A DNA stretch of 64,000 bases, from assembly GCF_001679665.1 (NCBI RefSeq), contig NZ_CP013244.1, positions 620,001 to 684,000 of the forward strand. The letters run 5' to 3'. This document shows, in pieces, positions 36,680-45,847 of the stretch. Made by a program: the position numbers and the translations under genes. Every line of letters begins with the position of its first letter. Position 1 is the first letter of the stretch. This DNA is from Candidatus Viadribacter manganicus (GTDB lineage Bacteria; Pseudomonadota; Alphaproteobacteria; Caulobacterales; Aquidulcibacteraceae). A model generated the notes under the pieces. It was not told where the DNA came from. It ran no database searches and saw nothing but the letters and a program-made list of their open reading frames with translations.

Positions 36680-37564
36680 TTAGCGCAGGAAATCCGCGAC
36701 AGCGGCTTGGAACGGCGCCGGCTGGTCGAACATGATGAAGTGGTAGCTGCCGTCGACGCGGACGAAGTTCACATGCGGCGCCGATGCGTACTGGCCGCGA
36801 TAGAGGCCATCAATCACCCCCTCTGGCCCCATCGCCGGATCGTACGCATAGACGACCGTGATCGGCGCGGTGACGTTCGCGACCTCTGCGCGCATATCCG
36901 TGGTCATCACCTCGTACATCGCTTGCGCGAAAGTGGCGCGATCGGAGGCGACGCTCCAGGCAACGACTTCGGCGCGCCGCGCTTCGGTTTTCACCAACCG
37001 GCCAACACCGGCGGTTTGCTGGGCGGTGAACGCAGTGTCATCGGCCGCGGCCACCGCATCGCGCATGGCGCGCGCTTGCGGCTCGACATTCGCCGCCGTG
37101 ACGTGGGGACCGAACATGGCGCTGAAGAACGGCAACGAGTCCACGATCATCAGGCGGCCCACATCGCCCGGATGCTGGCGCGCAAGCGTCAGCCCGGCAA
37201 AACCACCCATCGAATGGCCGATGATCGCCGGTTGCTGCAGGTGATTGGCCTCGATGTAGCGCGCGAGTTCATCAACGACGGGCCCGATCACCTGGCCCGC
37301 TGACGCGCCAAGCGGCTGGCCGGCAAAGCCGTTGATCTGCACCAGATGCAAGCGGTGCGTGGCCGCCAGCGCGTCCGCTTGCGCTGCCCAAACATCGCGG
37401 CTCGATCCCAAGCCCGGAATGAAGATCACGTCCGGCCCTTGGCCGCGCACCTCAACGCTGAAGCGGCTTGGTGTGAAGGTTTGCGCCTGGCTCGGCGCCG
37501 GGGCGGCGCTGAGCACCAACGCCGCGAGCGATCCGATCATGAGCTTTCGGGTGACTTCAAACAT
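36680..37564 (-). CDS. Exported alpha/beta hydrolase
   Basis: 294 residues from ATG 37564 with AAGGAG upstream. A signal peptide (KLMIGSLAALVLSAAPAPSQA) precedes the hydrolase fold: IFIPGLGSSRDVW, nucleophile GHSMGGFAG, and a C-terminal SYHFIMFDQP carrying the catalytic His. Periplasmic esterase or lactonase activity is inferred. It lies in the leftward cluster below the XRE regulator gene, 74 bases downstream of it. Confidence 0.88.
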   Translation of the reverse strand: MFEVTRKLMIGSLAALVLSAAPAPSQAQTFTPSRFSVEVRGQGPDVIFIPGLGSSRDVWAAQADALAATHRLHLVQINGFAGQPLGASAGQVIGPVVDELARYIEANHLQQPAIIGHSMGGFAGLTLARQHPGDVGRLMIVDSLPFFSAMFGPHVTAANVEPQARAMRDAVAAADDTAFTAQQTAGVGRLVKTEARRAEVVAWSVASDRATFAQAMYEVMTTDMRAEVANVTAPITVVYAYDPAMGPEGVIDGLYRGQYASAPHVNFVRVDGSYHFIMFDQPAPFQAAVADFLR

Positions 37565-37638
37565 GACTTCTCCTTCGGCGCTGGCGGCGCCTAAAACTTG
37601 CACGAGACGTTCTTGGGCGACGGCGCGGCGAGCGCGGC

Positions 37639-37851
37639 CTATTCGGCAGCTTGCGCGATATCGTCGTCGCTGAAGATGTGTTCGATCGGCAAGCCAAAGA
37701 CCTTGGCGATCTTGAAAGCGAGCGGCAGCGATGGATCGTACTTGCCGGTCTCGATCGCATTCACGCTTTGACGCGAGACATCGAGCTTGTCAGCAAGATC
37801 CGCCTGGCTCCAATTGCGCTCGGCGCGCAGGACCTTGAGGCGATTTCTCAT
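37639..37851 (-). CDS. Small XRE-family transcriptional regulator
   Basis: 70 residues from ATG 37851, overlapping the upstream membrane gene's stop (ATGA). It is almost only a Cro/CI HTH: LKVLRAERNWSQADLADKLDVSRQSVNAIETGKYDPSLPLAFKIA, with the recognition helix at about residues 25-35. The same small regulator type (YozG-like) is usually found beside membrane proteins in bacteria. Likely autoregulates this cluster. Confidence 0.93.
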   Translation of the reverse strand: MRNRLKVLRAERNWSQADLADKLDVSRQSVNAIETGKYDPSLPLAFKIAKVFGLPIEHIFSDDDIAQAAE

Positions 37852-38258
37852 TTGCACCTCAGGTGCAGAATGACTGAGGCAATGCTCCAGACAATGCAAA
37901 GCGCGGGCATAACGAACATCAGCGAGATGTCGGGGAAACCGGCCAGATCTTCCAACTGACCGTAAGCCAAGGTCGCGAAGGCGGTGACAGCCGCCGCGAT
38001 TAGCACGGCCTCGCTTTGAAGACGGCGCTCGAACTCGTCGGTGGCGCGCATGTAACGGAGCTGCACGCTCAGCATCAGCAAGGCCGGCGCAATTGGCGCG
38101 AACGCAAGCAATGCGGCGACCCATTGCGGCATCTCGAAATGCTCGATGGCGTAGCTCGATGCGAAAATCGCCGCGACATAGACGATGCCTACGCCAAGCA
38201 TCTCGCGAAAGAGCCGTACAGCCGCGCGATCTCTGGCGCGCTCGGTTCCAGCGGTCAT
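37848..38258 (-). CDS. Small integral membrane protein, paralogue 1
   Basis: 136 residues from ATG 38258 with GGGAGGCG upstream. About four hydrophobic segments. It shares with its neighbour at 38270-38677 the features REMLGVGIVY, DEFERRLQSEAVLIAAAVTAF and LEDLAGFPD, so the two are tandem paralogues. It is coupled to the XRE gene by ATGA. No enzyme motif; function unknown. Confidence 0.8.
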   Translation of the reverse strand: MTAGTERARDRAAVRLFREMLGVGIVYVAAIFASSYAIEHFEMPQWVAALLAFAPIAPALLMLSVQLRYMRATDEFERRLQSEAVLIAAAVTAFATLAYGQLEDLAGFPDISLMFVMPALCIVWSIASVILHLRCK

Positions 38259-38269
38259 GGTCGCCTCCC

Positions 38270-38677
38270 TCACTTGTACTTCATGCGGACAAAGCAGAGC
38301 GCGACGCCCCACGAACCGATCAGGATCGGCAGCACCCAGATCAGCGGCAGATGCGGAAAGCCCGCCCACTCCTCCAGGAAGCCGTAGGTGAAGCAGCCAA
38401 AGCCGGTGACGCCTGCGGCGATCATCACCGCTTCGCTTTGAATGCGGCGCTGGAATTCATCGACGCCGTTCACGAACGTGATGTACGCGCGCAACATCAA
38501 AAGCGCCGGAAAGATCGGCACGATCGCCGCGACCACGATGACCCAATGCGGCAGGTCCATGCGCGTCGCGAACGCTCCCGCGAACACGACGATCGAATAC
38601 AAAACACCCGCCGTGAGCATCTCGCGCGCGTAGCGCTTGGCGACCGGCGTCAACTTATCGGGCACAGGCTCGGCCAT
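38270..38677 (-). CDS. Small integral membrane protein, paralogue 2
   Basis: 135 residues from ATG 38677 after GAGGAG at a somewhat long spacing. Same four-helix layout and shared blocks as paralogue 1: REMLTAGVLY, DEFQRRIQSEAVMIAAGVTGF and LEEWAGFPH. Position between the tiny exported protein gene and paralogue 1 suggests one operon read leftward. Function unknown. Confidence 0.8.
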   Translation of the reverse strand: MAEPVPDKLTPVAKRYAREMLTAGVLYSIVVFAGAFATRMDLPHWVIVVAAIVPIFPALLMLRAYITFVNGVDEFQRRIQSEAVMIAAGVTGFGCFTYGFLEEWAGFPHLPLIWVLPILIGSWGVALCFVRMKYK

Positions 38678-38691
38678 GTGTCTCTCTCTCC

Positions 38692-38883
38692 TCAAAATTC
38701 GAAGCTGATGGCGAGCGCGTCGTAACGCACGCCGATCGAGGGACCGTCGGCGTTGAGCGCCACGTTCACCTCAAAACGCTGGCTCGGGCGCTGCGCCGAC
38801 GCTGAATGAGAATTGCCGCTGGTAGCGACACAGATGGCCACCACGATCGCGACGACCACGCCCAAACTCCAACGACCCCGCAT
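38692..38883 (-). CDS. Tiny exported protein (63 aa)
   Basis: 63 residues from ATG 38883 with GGAGGG close upstream; a GTG/ATG further up is possible. A basic start (MRGRW) and hydrophobic segment (VVVAIVVAICVAT) end at SASA, then a short beta-rich mature part (RFEVNVALNADGPSIGVRYDALAISFEF). Either secreted or anchored. First gene of the leftward operon with the two membrane paralogues and the XRE regulator. No family recognised. Confidence 0.6.
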   Translation of the reverse strand: MRGRWSLGVVVAIVVAICVATSGNSHSASAQRPSQRFEVNVALNADGPSIGVRYDALAISFEF

Positions 38884-38924
38884 CACACCCTCCATCAAGC
38901 GACCTTGTCTGCTTGTAAGGGTTA

Positions 38925-38964
38925 CTTGACATACCAGCTCATCCTTGTCAAGCGTCATTGTCAA
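38925..38964. promoter_or_regulatory. Inverted-repeat operator candidate (CTTGACA-N14-TGTCAAG) with an extra half-site
   Basis: CTTGACA at 38925-38931 and TGTCAAG at 38946-38952 form a perfect 7-base inverted repeat. A further TGTCAA lies at 38959-38964, 13 bases on. The site is 41 bases upstream of the tiny-protein start and lies in the only divergent space to rnhB, suiting the XRE protein encoded in the same operon. TTGACA can also serve as a -35 element, so a promoter reading is possible. Confidence 0.5.
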
Positions 38965-39021
38965 AAAGACCGCTGACCTTGACGTTTGCTCCACGCAACG
39001 AATCCGGACCATCCTGCGACC

Positions 39022-39591
39022 ATGGGAATTTGCGGGATCGACGAGGCGGGGCGCGGACCCTGGGCGGGGCCGGTGGTGGCCGCAGCCGTCATCCTGCCGG
39101 CCAAGAAGCGCCCCAAGGGCCTCGCGGATTCCAAGCAATTGAGCGCCGAGGCGCGCGATGAACTCGCGCTCGCGATCCGGGCCTGCGCCGTCGTTGGCGT
39201 CGGTATCGCAAGCCCCGAAGAGATCGATCAGATCAACATCCTCCAGGCCACATATCTTGCAATGCGCCGCGCCTTTGATGGCCTTTCAGAGCGTCCGGTC
39301 GCTGCGCTCATCGATGGCAATTCAGCGCCGGAGCTGCCGTGCCCGATCGAGATGATCATCGACGGCGACGCCTATGTCGCCTCCATCTCCGCCGCCTCGA
39401 TCATCGCCAAAGTCGAGCGAGATCGAATGATGGTTGAGTTTTGCGCGCAATATCCCGGTTACGCCTTCGCCAAGCACAAAGGCTACGGGACGCCCGAGCA
39501 CCAGAAGGCGCTGGCAGAACTCGGCCCCTGCCCAATCCACCGGCGCAGCTTCAAGCCAGTTCGCGAAGCGGCCGGCATTATCGCGGCATAA
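39022..39591 (+). CDS. rnhB: Ribonuclease HII
   Basis: 189 residues from ATG 39022. Type 2 RNase H marks: [14 protein letters not shown] with catalytic Asp7/Glu8, [33 protein letters not shown] and the [12 protein letters not shown] block. It removes ribonucleotides from DNA. A membrane protein gene and then ccrM lie downstream. rnhB near ccrM is a familiar alphaproteobacterial arrangement. Confidence 0.96.
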   Translation: MGICGIDEAGRGPWAGPVVAAAVILPAKKRPKGLADSKQLSAEARDELALAIRACAVVGVGIASPEEIDQINILQATYLAMRRAFDGLSERPVAALIDGNSAPELPCPIEMIIDGDAYVASISAASIIAKVERDRMMVEFCAQYPGYAFAKHKGYGTPEHQKALAELGPCPIHRRSFKPVREAAGIIAA

Positions 39592-39637
39592 CGTAAAGCG
39601 GCGTTTACAAGCCCGATCTCGACCCTATGTTCCAGCG

Positions 39638-40360
39638 ATGACTGGGGACGCCACCAAACAACAGCGCGCGGATATTTCCGCGCCCGCCATCTGGCTTATC
39701 TGCCTGGCGCTCTATGCATTGTTTATGTTCTTCGCGTTCACGCAGCCTAGCGTGCTTAAGGGCGAACTGGGTCTGCTCGAAAACACACAGACCGCGATCC
39801 TGATCGTCGCGCTCGCGCTCGCCGTTCGCCTCGCTTTTCAGAACAGCGAAAAATGGCTGCGCTGGTGGCTGGTTCTGATCAGCGTCGGCGTTCTTTATCT
39901 GCTCACCGAAGAGACAAGCTGGGGCCAGCACTATTTCGGCTGGGAGATGCATGGCTTCTTCGAGATCTTCAACGATCAGGGCGAAAACAACATCCACAAT
40001 TCAGGCGGCGGCTGGCTCGATCAGAAGCCGCGCGCGATTTTGTTGTTCGGCATGATCCTCGGCACGATCGTGCATCCGCTCATGAAGCGCTATCGCAATG
40101 GGCGCGGCCTGTTCGACAATCCCTGGTGGCTGGCGCCGACGCTCGTCTGCCTCGGGCCGGTGATCTTCTCGCAGATCGGCGCCATCCCTGAGCGGATCGA
40201 CGACCTCAACATGTTCAGCTTCTCGGCGCAGGCTTTCACCGGCGGCTATCGCTCGAGCGAGATGGAGGAAGTCTATATGTACCTCTTCTTTGTCGCCTAC
40301 CTGCTCTCGCTTGGGCATCGCCTGAAGCTGCACAAAGCGCAGGCGCCGGCGGCCACCTGA
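39638..40360 (+). CDS. Integral membrane protein of unknown function
   Basis: 240 residues from ATG 39638. Five or six membrane helices (IWLICLALYALFMFFAF, TAILIVALALAVRLAF, WWLVLISVGVLYLL and others). A conserved-looking EETSWGQHYFGWEMHG loop and a DQGENNIHN stretch face one side; both are rich in polar and charged residues. Not recognised as a named family. It lies between rnhB and ccrM in the same direction. Confidence 0.75.
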   Translation: MTGDATKQQRADISAPAIWLICLALYALFMFFAFTQPSVLKGELGLLENTQTAILIVALALAVRLAFQNSEKWLRWWLVLISVGVLYLLTEETSWGQHYFGWEMHGFFEIFNDQGENNIHNSGGGWLDQKPRAILLFGMILGTIVHPLMKRYRNGRGLFDNPWWLAPTLVCLGPVIFSQIGAIPERIDDLNMFSFSAQAFTGGYRSSEMEEVYMYLFFVAYLLSLGHRLKLHKAQAPAAT

Positions 40361-40373
40361 AAAATAAACATGG

Positions 40374-41528
<1,155 letters not shown>

Positions 41529-41587
41529 GATCTTGGCGGGGCGCATTTTATTGACCCCTCGCCGCGCTGTGGCACAAAGCGGACGTC

Positions 41588-42277
41588 ATGGCGGACAAGC
41601 AAGAGCTCCTGAACGTCGAAGTGGCGTTGGCGAAGGCCGAGTTGATGGCTGCGCTCAGCGATGCAACGCGCGCGCGCTTAGCCAAGCAAGGCACACCCTG
41701 CACGGTTGAGCCCGGCAAGCTCCTCTTCGCCAAGGGCGACAAGGGCGATGCGCTTTACGTCTTGCTCGAAGGCGAAGTCGAAGTGCGCTCCTCGACCGAA
41801 GCCGGCAAAGACGTGCGCATGGCCTCGCTGAAGCCACCGGCGTTGATCGGCGAAATGGCCGTGCTCGACGGCGGCGTGCGCTCGGCCGATATCGCCGCCA
41901 TCCGCAAATCGCGTTTCCTCCGCATCCATCGCGATCAAGCACTTGCTGCGCTGGAATCCGAACCGAAAGCGCTTCTAAAGCTGCTCGCCGAAATGAGCCG
42001 GCGCCTGCGCAGCGCCGATGCCGCCATCGAAGACGCGCACACGCTCGACCTCGGCGGCCGCTTGGCTTTACGCATCCTCGAAGAAGCCGGCGACAGCACC
42101 AGCGTGACCTTGACCCAAACGGAGATCGCACGCCGCATCGGCGCCAGCCGCGAGAAGGTCAATCGCAAGCTGCACGAATGGGTGGACGAAGGCTGGATCA
42201 GCATGGGCCGCTCCGGGATCAAGATCCTCGCGCGCGATCAGCTCAAAGCGCTGATCAAGGAAGCACGGGCGCATTGA
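41588..42277 (+). CDS. Crp/Fnr family transcriptional regulator
   Basis: 229 residues. Cyclic-nucleotide-binding domain at about 40-125 (FAKGDKGDALYVLLEGEVEV, GEMAVLDGGVRSADIAAI with the Arg-Ser pair of the CRP phosphate cassette). HTH at about 180-205 (TQTEIARRIGASREKVNRKL). No Fnr iron-sulfur Cys set. A sulfate-binding-protein remnant follows directly, which may once have been its target. Confidence 0.9.
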   Translation: MADKQELLNVEVALAKAELMAALSDATRARLAKQGTPCTVEPGKLLFAKGDKGDALYVLLEGEVEVRSSTEAGKDVRMASLKPPALIGEMAVLDGGVRSADIAAIRKSRFLRIHRDQALAALESEPKALLKLLAEMSRRLRSADAAIEDAHTLDLGGRLALRILEEAGDSTSVTLTQTEIARRIGASREKVNRKLHEWVDEGWISMGRSGIKILARDQLKALIKEARAH

Positions 42278-42279
42278 GC

Positions 42280-42587
42280 GTGCAGTCACGCCGTACCTTC
42301 GTCGGCTCCGCGTCCGCATCGCCGAGCGCGCCGCTGCCGAAGGCTATCTGCAATTTCTCTACACGCTGCAGGCGCAAGAGATCATCGCACGCCAATATTA
42401 CCGCCCGTTCGACGCCGGCGTGCTGCAACGCAACGCAAGCCGCTTCCCGAGCGTGCCGCTGGTGACGGTGGAAGGCGTGTTCCAAAGCCGGCAAGACGCT
42501 TACGAAACCCCTCTCCGCGATGGCGGCGTCTTCGACCAAATCCACACCGCGTCCGCCGCAACTGCCGCAACGCAGCCTGCACCATAG
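42280..42587 (+). pseudogene. Remnant of a periplasmic sulfate-binding protein (Sbp/CysP type)
   Basis: From about 42330 to TAG 42585-42587 the frame reads AAEGYLQFLYTLQAQEIIA, then YYRPFD, RFPSVPLVTV and GGVFDQIH. This is the C-terminal end of sulfate ABC transporter substrate-binding proteins. No start codon precedes it in this frame. In another frame, GTG 42280 begins QSRRTFVGSASA, a Tat-like signal, and could be the old N terminus. The middle is missing, so an internal deletion plus frameshift is inferred. Confidence 0.65.
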
Positions 42588-42666
42588 TTCGCGCGCGACA
42601 CTAGCGCGCTTGCGCCTGCTGCCCCGATAGCGTTACCGCGCCCCTACAGAATTGGGGATTTGACGC

Positions 42667-44529
42667 ATGATCGAACGGCGCACTTTGTTGGCCGCAACGC
42701 TCGCCGCACCGGCTCTCTCGGCCTGCGCGACGGCCGACATCCGCTCGTCGCTACCGCCGCTGCCGCACGATCCGCACTCATACGCCAAGCCGGATGAAGC
42801 GCGCGTGCTCAACGTGTCGCTCGATCTCAAAGTCGATTTCGAACGCAAGATCCTCGCAGGCGCCTGCACGCTCTCGATCGCGGCGCGCCAAGACGCACGC
42901 GAAATCGTGCTCGACGTAAAGGGTCTCAACATCGGCATCGTCAGCGGCAACGGCCAGTCCCTGCCCTTCACCATCGGCGCCAACGACGCCGAACGCGGCG
43001 CACCGATGACGATCCAGCTCAACGGCGCGCGCGAGATCACCATCATCTACGAGACCTCGCCCGACGCCGACGCGCTGCAATGGCTGACGCCGGAGCAAAC
43101 CGCGAGCGGCAAGCCGTTCCTGTTCAGCCAAGGTCAATCGATCCTGACGCGCACCTGGGCGCCGACGCAGGACAGCCCCGGCATTCGCCAAACCTACGAC
43201 GTGCGCCTTGTCGTCCCGCAAGATCTCGTCGCGGTGATGAGCGCCGAAATGCTGACGCCGAACGGCGAGCCGGCCGAAGGCGGCCACGCCTTCCGCTTCC
43301 GCATGCGCCATCCTGTGCCGATCTATCTCATGTCGATCGGCGTCGGCGATCTGGTGTTCGGCGCTGTCGGCCCGCGCACGGGCGTGTGGACCGAGCCGTC
43401 AGTGCTTGAGCGCGGCCTCTACGAATGCGCCGACATGGAAGCGATGGTGCGCACGGCTGAAGCCCTCTATGGGCCCTATCGCTGGGGCCGCTACGACGTG
43501 CTGATCCTGCCGCCCTCATTCCCCTTCGGCGGCATGGAAAATCCCCGCCTCACCTTCCTCACACCAACCTTCCTCGCGGGCGATCGCTCGCTGGTGTCGC
43601 TGATCGCGCACGAACTCGCGCACTCATGGTCGGGCAATCTCGTCACCAACGCGGTGTGGGCCGATAGCTGGCTCAACGAAGGCTTCACCAGCTATTTTGA
43701 AGGCCGCATCACCGAAGCCCTCTACGGCGAAGAACGCGCCAACATGGCGCGCGTGCTGGATTGGGCAGGCATCCAGGAAGCCATCGCGACGATCCCGGCC
43801 AACTCGCAGCGCCTCCATCTCATTGGCGAACGCGGCGCCGACGAAAGCAACAGCGCCATCGTCTACGACAAAGGCGCACTCTTTCTGCGCACCGTCGAGC
43901 GCATCGTCGGCCGCACGCGCTTTGACGCCTATCTGCGCTCATACTTCGATCGCTACGCCTTCCAACCGATGACGACGCAGAAATTCCTCGCCGATTTCCG
44001 CGAACGCGCCGTGCGCGGCGATGCGGCCTTGGAGCAGGAGCTGCAACTCGATGCCTGGGCTTACGAGCCCGGCCTGCCGTCCAACGCTCAAGCGCCGCAC
44101 TCCGACGCATTCGACCGCGTCGACGCAGCCGTTGCCGCGTTCAATGACGGCGGCGCACCCGATGCGGCCGCCTGGGAAGGTTGGGTTACGCAGGAGCGCC
44201 AACGCTTCCTGCAAACACTGCCGCGCCAATTGCCGCGCGCACGTTTGGACACGCTCGAAAGCGCCCTCCATCTCAATGGCGTTGGCAACAACGAAGTTCT
44301 CTTCAATTGGCTCGAACTGGTCGTGAACAACCAATACGATCCGGGCGTGCAATCGCTGACGCACTTCCTGACCAGCCAAGGCCGCGGCAAGTTCGTGCGT
44401 CCGCTCTACCGGGCGCTGATGGCCAAAGGCGATTGGGGCCGCCCGATCGCGCGCCGCATCTATGCTCAGGCGCGCGCCATGTATCACCCCATCGTCGCCA
44501 ACGCCCTCGACCGCATCGTTACGGGTTAA
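42667..44529 (+). CDS. M1 family metallopeptidase, lipoprotein
   Basis: 620 residues. Tat/lipoprotein signal: ERRTLLAATLAAPALSAC with lipobox LSAC. The zinc motif is HELAH (His315, Glu316, His319) with Glu338 18 residues on (NEGF). FGGMENPRLTF is the GxMEN exopeptidase motif. The C terminus resembles the LTA4-hydrolase C-terminal helical domain. An envelope-bound aminopeptidase is inferred. A pair of inverted REP elements follows its stop. Confidence 0.93.
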   Translation: MIERRTLLAATLAAPALSACATADIRSSLPPLPHDPHSYAKPDEARVLNVSLDLKVDFERKILAGACTLSIAARQDAREIVLDVKGLNIGIVSGNGQSLPFTIGANDAERGAPMTIQLNGAREITIIYETSPDADALQWLTPEQTASGKPFLFSQGQSILTRTWAPTQDSPGIRQTYDVRLVVPQDLVAVMSAEMLTPNGEPAEGGHAFRFRMRHPVPIYLMSIGVGDLVFGAVGPRTGVWTEPSVLERGLYECADMEAMVRTAEALYGPYRWGRYDVLILPPSFPFGGMENPRLTFLTPTFLAGDRSLVSLIAHELAHSWSGNLVTNAVWADSWLNEGFTSYFEGRITEALYGEERANMARVLDWAGIQEAIATIPANSQRLHLIGERGADESNSAIVYDKGALFLRTVERIVGRTRFDAYLRSYFDRYAFQPMTTQKFLADFRERAVRGDAALEQELQLDAWAYEPGLPSNAQAPHSDAFDRVDAAVAAFNDGGAPDAAAWEGWVTQERQRFLQTLPRQLPRARLDTLESALHLNGVGNNEVLFNWLELVVNNQYDPGVQSLTHFLTSQGRGKFVRPLYRALMAKGDWGRPIARRIYAQARAMYHPIVANALDRIVTG

Positions 44530-44535
44530 CGCACT

Positions 44536-44615
44536 CCGCCTTCGACAAACTCAGGCTGACGCCGTTTGGCACCAGCGTTGGAAGAAGCGTCACGCTGAGC
44601 CTGTCGAAGCGCGAC
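44536..44615. repeat. Inverted pair of REP-like elements (copies B and C)
   Basis: Copy B at 44536-44562 reads CCGCCTTCGACAAACTCAG on this strand. Copy C at 44587-44615 is its near-complement, GCGTCACGCTGAGCCTGTC. About 20 of 23 core positions pair, with a 24-base loop, forming a long imperfect hairpin (REPIN-like) just after the M1 peptidase stop. It may act as a terminator or mRNA stabiliser. Confidence 0.7.
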
Positions 44616-44695
44616 GCCGCTGGCGCGTGACCACCGTCACTGCCGGCTGCGCAACGCGCGCCTAACTTCTCCTCATCGAACACGGGGAGACGAAC

Positions 44696-44803
44696 ATGGC
44701 CGCCACCATCACAACCAAGTTTGCAAGCCTGGCCCTGGCCGCAGCTTTTCTCCTTCCTGGCGCGTTGGCCGCACTGAATCAGGCTGCACAGATCGTCGCC
44801 TAA
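44696..44803 (+). CDS. 35-residue exported peptide
   Basis: ATG 44696 follows GGGGAG, and TAA is at 44801-44803. The peptide has a short basic start (TTK), a hydrophobic core (FASLALAAAFLLPGALA) and a short tail (ALNQAAQIVA), resembling a cleavable or anchoring signal sequence. A strong terminator follows 27 bases later, supporting its own transcript. No match recognised. Coding status is not certain. Confidence 0.55.
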   Translation: MAATITTKFASLALAAAFLLPGALAALNQAAQIVA

Positions 44804-44829
44804 GAGCCCTAAGCGGCGATCACTCAAGC

Positions 44830-44870
44830 AAGGACACGGAGATGCTCCCCTCCGTGTCCTTCGCTTTTTT
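44830..44870 (+). terminator. Rho-independent terminator
   Basis: AAGGACACGGA (44830-44840) pairs perfectly with TCCGTGTCCTT (44851-44861) around a 10-base loop, followed by CGC and a run of six T (44865-44870). It terminates the rightward 35-residue peptide transcript, just before the convergent methyltransferase gene ends at 44874. Confidence 0.92.
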
Positions 44871-44873
44871 GCG

Positions 44874-45368
44874 TCACGGCTTCCAGGGCGTAAGACGCGG
44901 CAGCCAGCGCGGCACGTTTGCGAAATAGGCTTCGTATTCGTCAGGGAACGCACGGCGCAGTCGTGGCTCCTCGCGATAGATGACGAACAATGTGAACGCG
45001 AAGGCGATGCTGATGCCATACGCAATCAAAGCGGCGCAGGCGAACCACAGCGCCTGTCCGAAGATCAGCCCCAGCACCGCGACGTACATGGGGTTGCGCA
45101 CGCGCGCATACGCGCCGGTGACGACCAGCTTGTTCGTCGGCGCCAGCGGCGCCGGCGTTCCGAGCCCCCTCACCGCAAAGCGCACGAAGCACTCGATCAG
45201 CAACGCCAGAGACAGCACAATCAAAATAGCGCCGGCAATCGAATAGCCGGAACTGGCGCCTTCACCGACGCGCCACTTGGTAATCAGCCAAGGAACGAGA
45301 CCCGCAACCGTTCCCGGCGCGATCACCAGAAACGCCGCTGAACCGACCAGGGCGTGGTTGCGGTCCAT
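44874..45368 (-). CDS. Isoprenylcysteine carboxyl methyltransferase family protein
   Basis: 164 residues from ATG 45368, 5 bases after the upstream GFA stop. Four to five membrane helices. The AdoMet-binding C terminus shows LVVTGAYARVRNPMYVAVLG then EEPRLRRAFPDEYEAYFANVPRWLPRL, the ICMT/PEMT hallmark. Bacterial members methylate small lipophilic substrates, mostly unknown. Probably co-transcribed with the GFA and mutY genes. Confidence 0.9.
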   Translation of the reverse strand: MDRNHALVGSAAFLVIAPGTVAGLVPWLITKWRVGEGASSGYSIAGAILIVLSLALLIECFVRFAVRGLGTPAPLAPTNKLVVTGAYARVRNPMYVAVLGLIFGQALWFACAALIAYGISIAFAFTLFVIYREEPRLRRAFPDEYEAYFANVPRWLPRLTPWKP

Positions 45369-45373
45369 CTCGT

Positions 45374-45847
45374 TCACGCTTTCGCCGACGCCGCATCGCG
45401 GCGCGCCATACTCTCGGCCGACCATTCGGCCTTCATATCGTAGAACACATCAAACGCGCGCTGACCCTCAGGCAGACGCACCCACGGCACTTTGCTCTTG
45501 GTGAAAATATGCGCGTCCGGCGCGATCGCGTGCGGGGCATCCAGCGCCGCCACGCGCACAAATCGCAAATACGGACGCCGCCCGTAATCGCTCCACACTG
45601 CGACTTCGCATTTGGGGCAGCGATACACATCGTGCCCGCGCCCGCTCGGGCTGGGCATCTCAACCTTCTGCAAATCGCCGCGCAACATTTCGATGCGCGC
45701 GGTTTCGATCAGCGCATTAATCGCGAACGCGCCACCGGTTTGCTTCTGACAATCCAGGCAATGGCAGCAATGGGTGAACATAGGACGCGACGCGAGCTTG
45801 AAGCGCACCGCGCCGCACGAGCATCCACCTTCAAAAGTTTCGCTCAT
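45374..45847 (-). CDS. GFA family protein (glutathione-dependent formaldehyde-activating fold)
   Basis: 157 residues from ATG 45847, overlapping the mutY stop by 4 bases. Zinc-binding Cys sets: GCSCGAVRF, CCHCLDCQKQTGGAF and YRCPKCEVAVWSDYG. The fold is that of Gfa, but most members are not known to act on S-hydroxymethylglutathione. Function beyond zinc and possible glutathione binding is not predictable. Confidence 0.92.
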   Translation of the reverse strand: MSETFEGGCSCGAVRFKLASRPMFTHCCHCLDCQKQTGGAFAINALIETARIEMLRGDLQKVEMPSPSGRGHDVYRCPKCEVAVWSDYGRRPYLRFVRVAALDAPHAIAPDAHIFTKSKVPWVRLPEGQRAFDVFYDMKAEWSAESMARRDAASAKA

